A DNA stretch of 7,311 bases, taken from positions 1 to 7,311 of the forward strand of contig QKII01000276.1 of the NCBI GenBank assembly GCA_003249625.1. The letters run 5' to 3'. The stretch is from Propionivibrio sp. GTDB lineage: Bacteria; Pseudomonadota; Gammaproteobacteria; Burkholderiales; Rhodocyclaceae. Every line of letters begins with the position of its first letter. Position 1 is the stretch's first letter. The translations under genes were made by a program, and so were the position numbers. This document shows positions 7,293-7,311 of this stretch, in pieces. Under the pieces are notes generated by a model. That model was not told where the DNA came from and did not search any database. It saw only the letters and a list, made by a program, of their open reading frames with translations.

Positions 7293-7311
7293 CATGCTGC
7301 AAATCTGCCGC

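Noticed and set aside
7228..7302. N-terminal extension of the UgpB-like protein from an ATG at 7302
   Set aside because: It would add 25 residues before a clear signal peptide, would start upstream of a perfect TATAAT box, and has a worse ribosome-site context than the ATG at 7227.

Overview
The window looks like a chromosomal piece of a GC-rich Gram-negative bacterium, most likely a betaproteobacterium. This rests on the character of the AlaS protein, the periplasmic signal peptides and the codon use; no rRNA or other marker is present, so the placement is tentative. There are four protein loci, no RNA genes, and no sign of insertion sequences, CRISPR arrays or phage.

Region 1 (8-3072, + strand) is a compatible-solute ABC importer operon of the glycine betaine/proline betaine type (ProU/OpuA), in the order substrate-binding protein, permease, ATPase. 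The binding protein and the ATPase look intact. The permease gene is broken: near position 1649 the reading frame changes and about nine codons expected from the family are missing, just before the cytoplasmic EAA loop that contacts the ATPase. A terminator-like hairpin lies in the 129-base gap between binding protein and permease. The ATPase start overlaps the permease end and carries a good ribosome-binding site. The ATPase keeps only one CBS-like unit at its C-terminus, where ProV and OpuAA have two.

Region 2 (3073-5928) holds alaS on the minus strand, complete and conventional. It faces the ABC operon across a shared bidirectional terminator at 3088-3116. Its upstream gap carries a probable extended -10 promoter.

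Region 3 (5874-7311, minus strand) holds a UgpB-like periplasmic binding protein ending in its own terminator, with a perfect TATAAT box upstream. No transporter partners follow it, so within this window it is an orphan. Its N-terminal lobe departs from UgpB, including positions that bind glycerol-3-phosphate in the E. coli protein.

All four loci are of known families. The points most worth a second look are the damaged permease inside an otherwise preserved operon and the divergent orphan binding protein. I saw no convincing new system.
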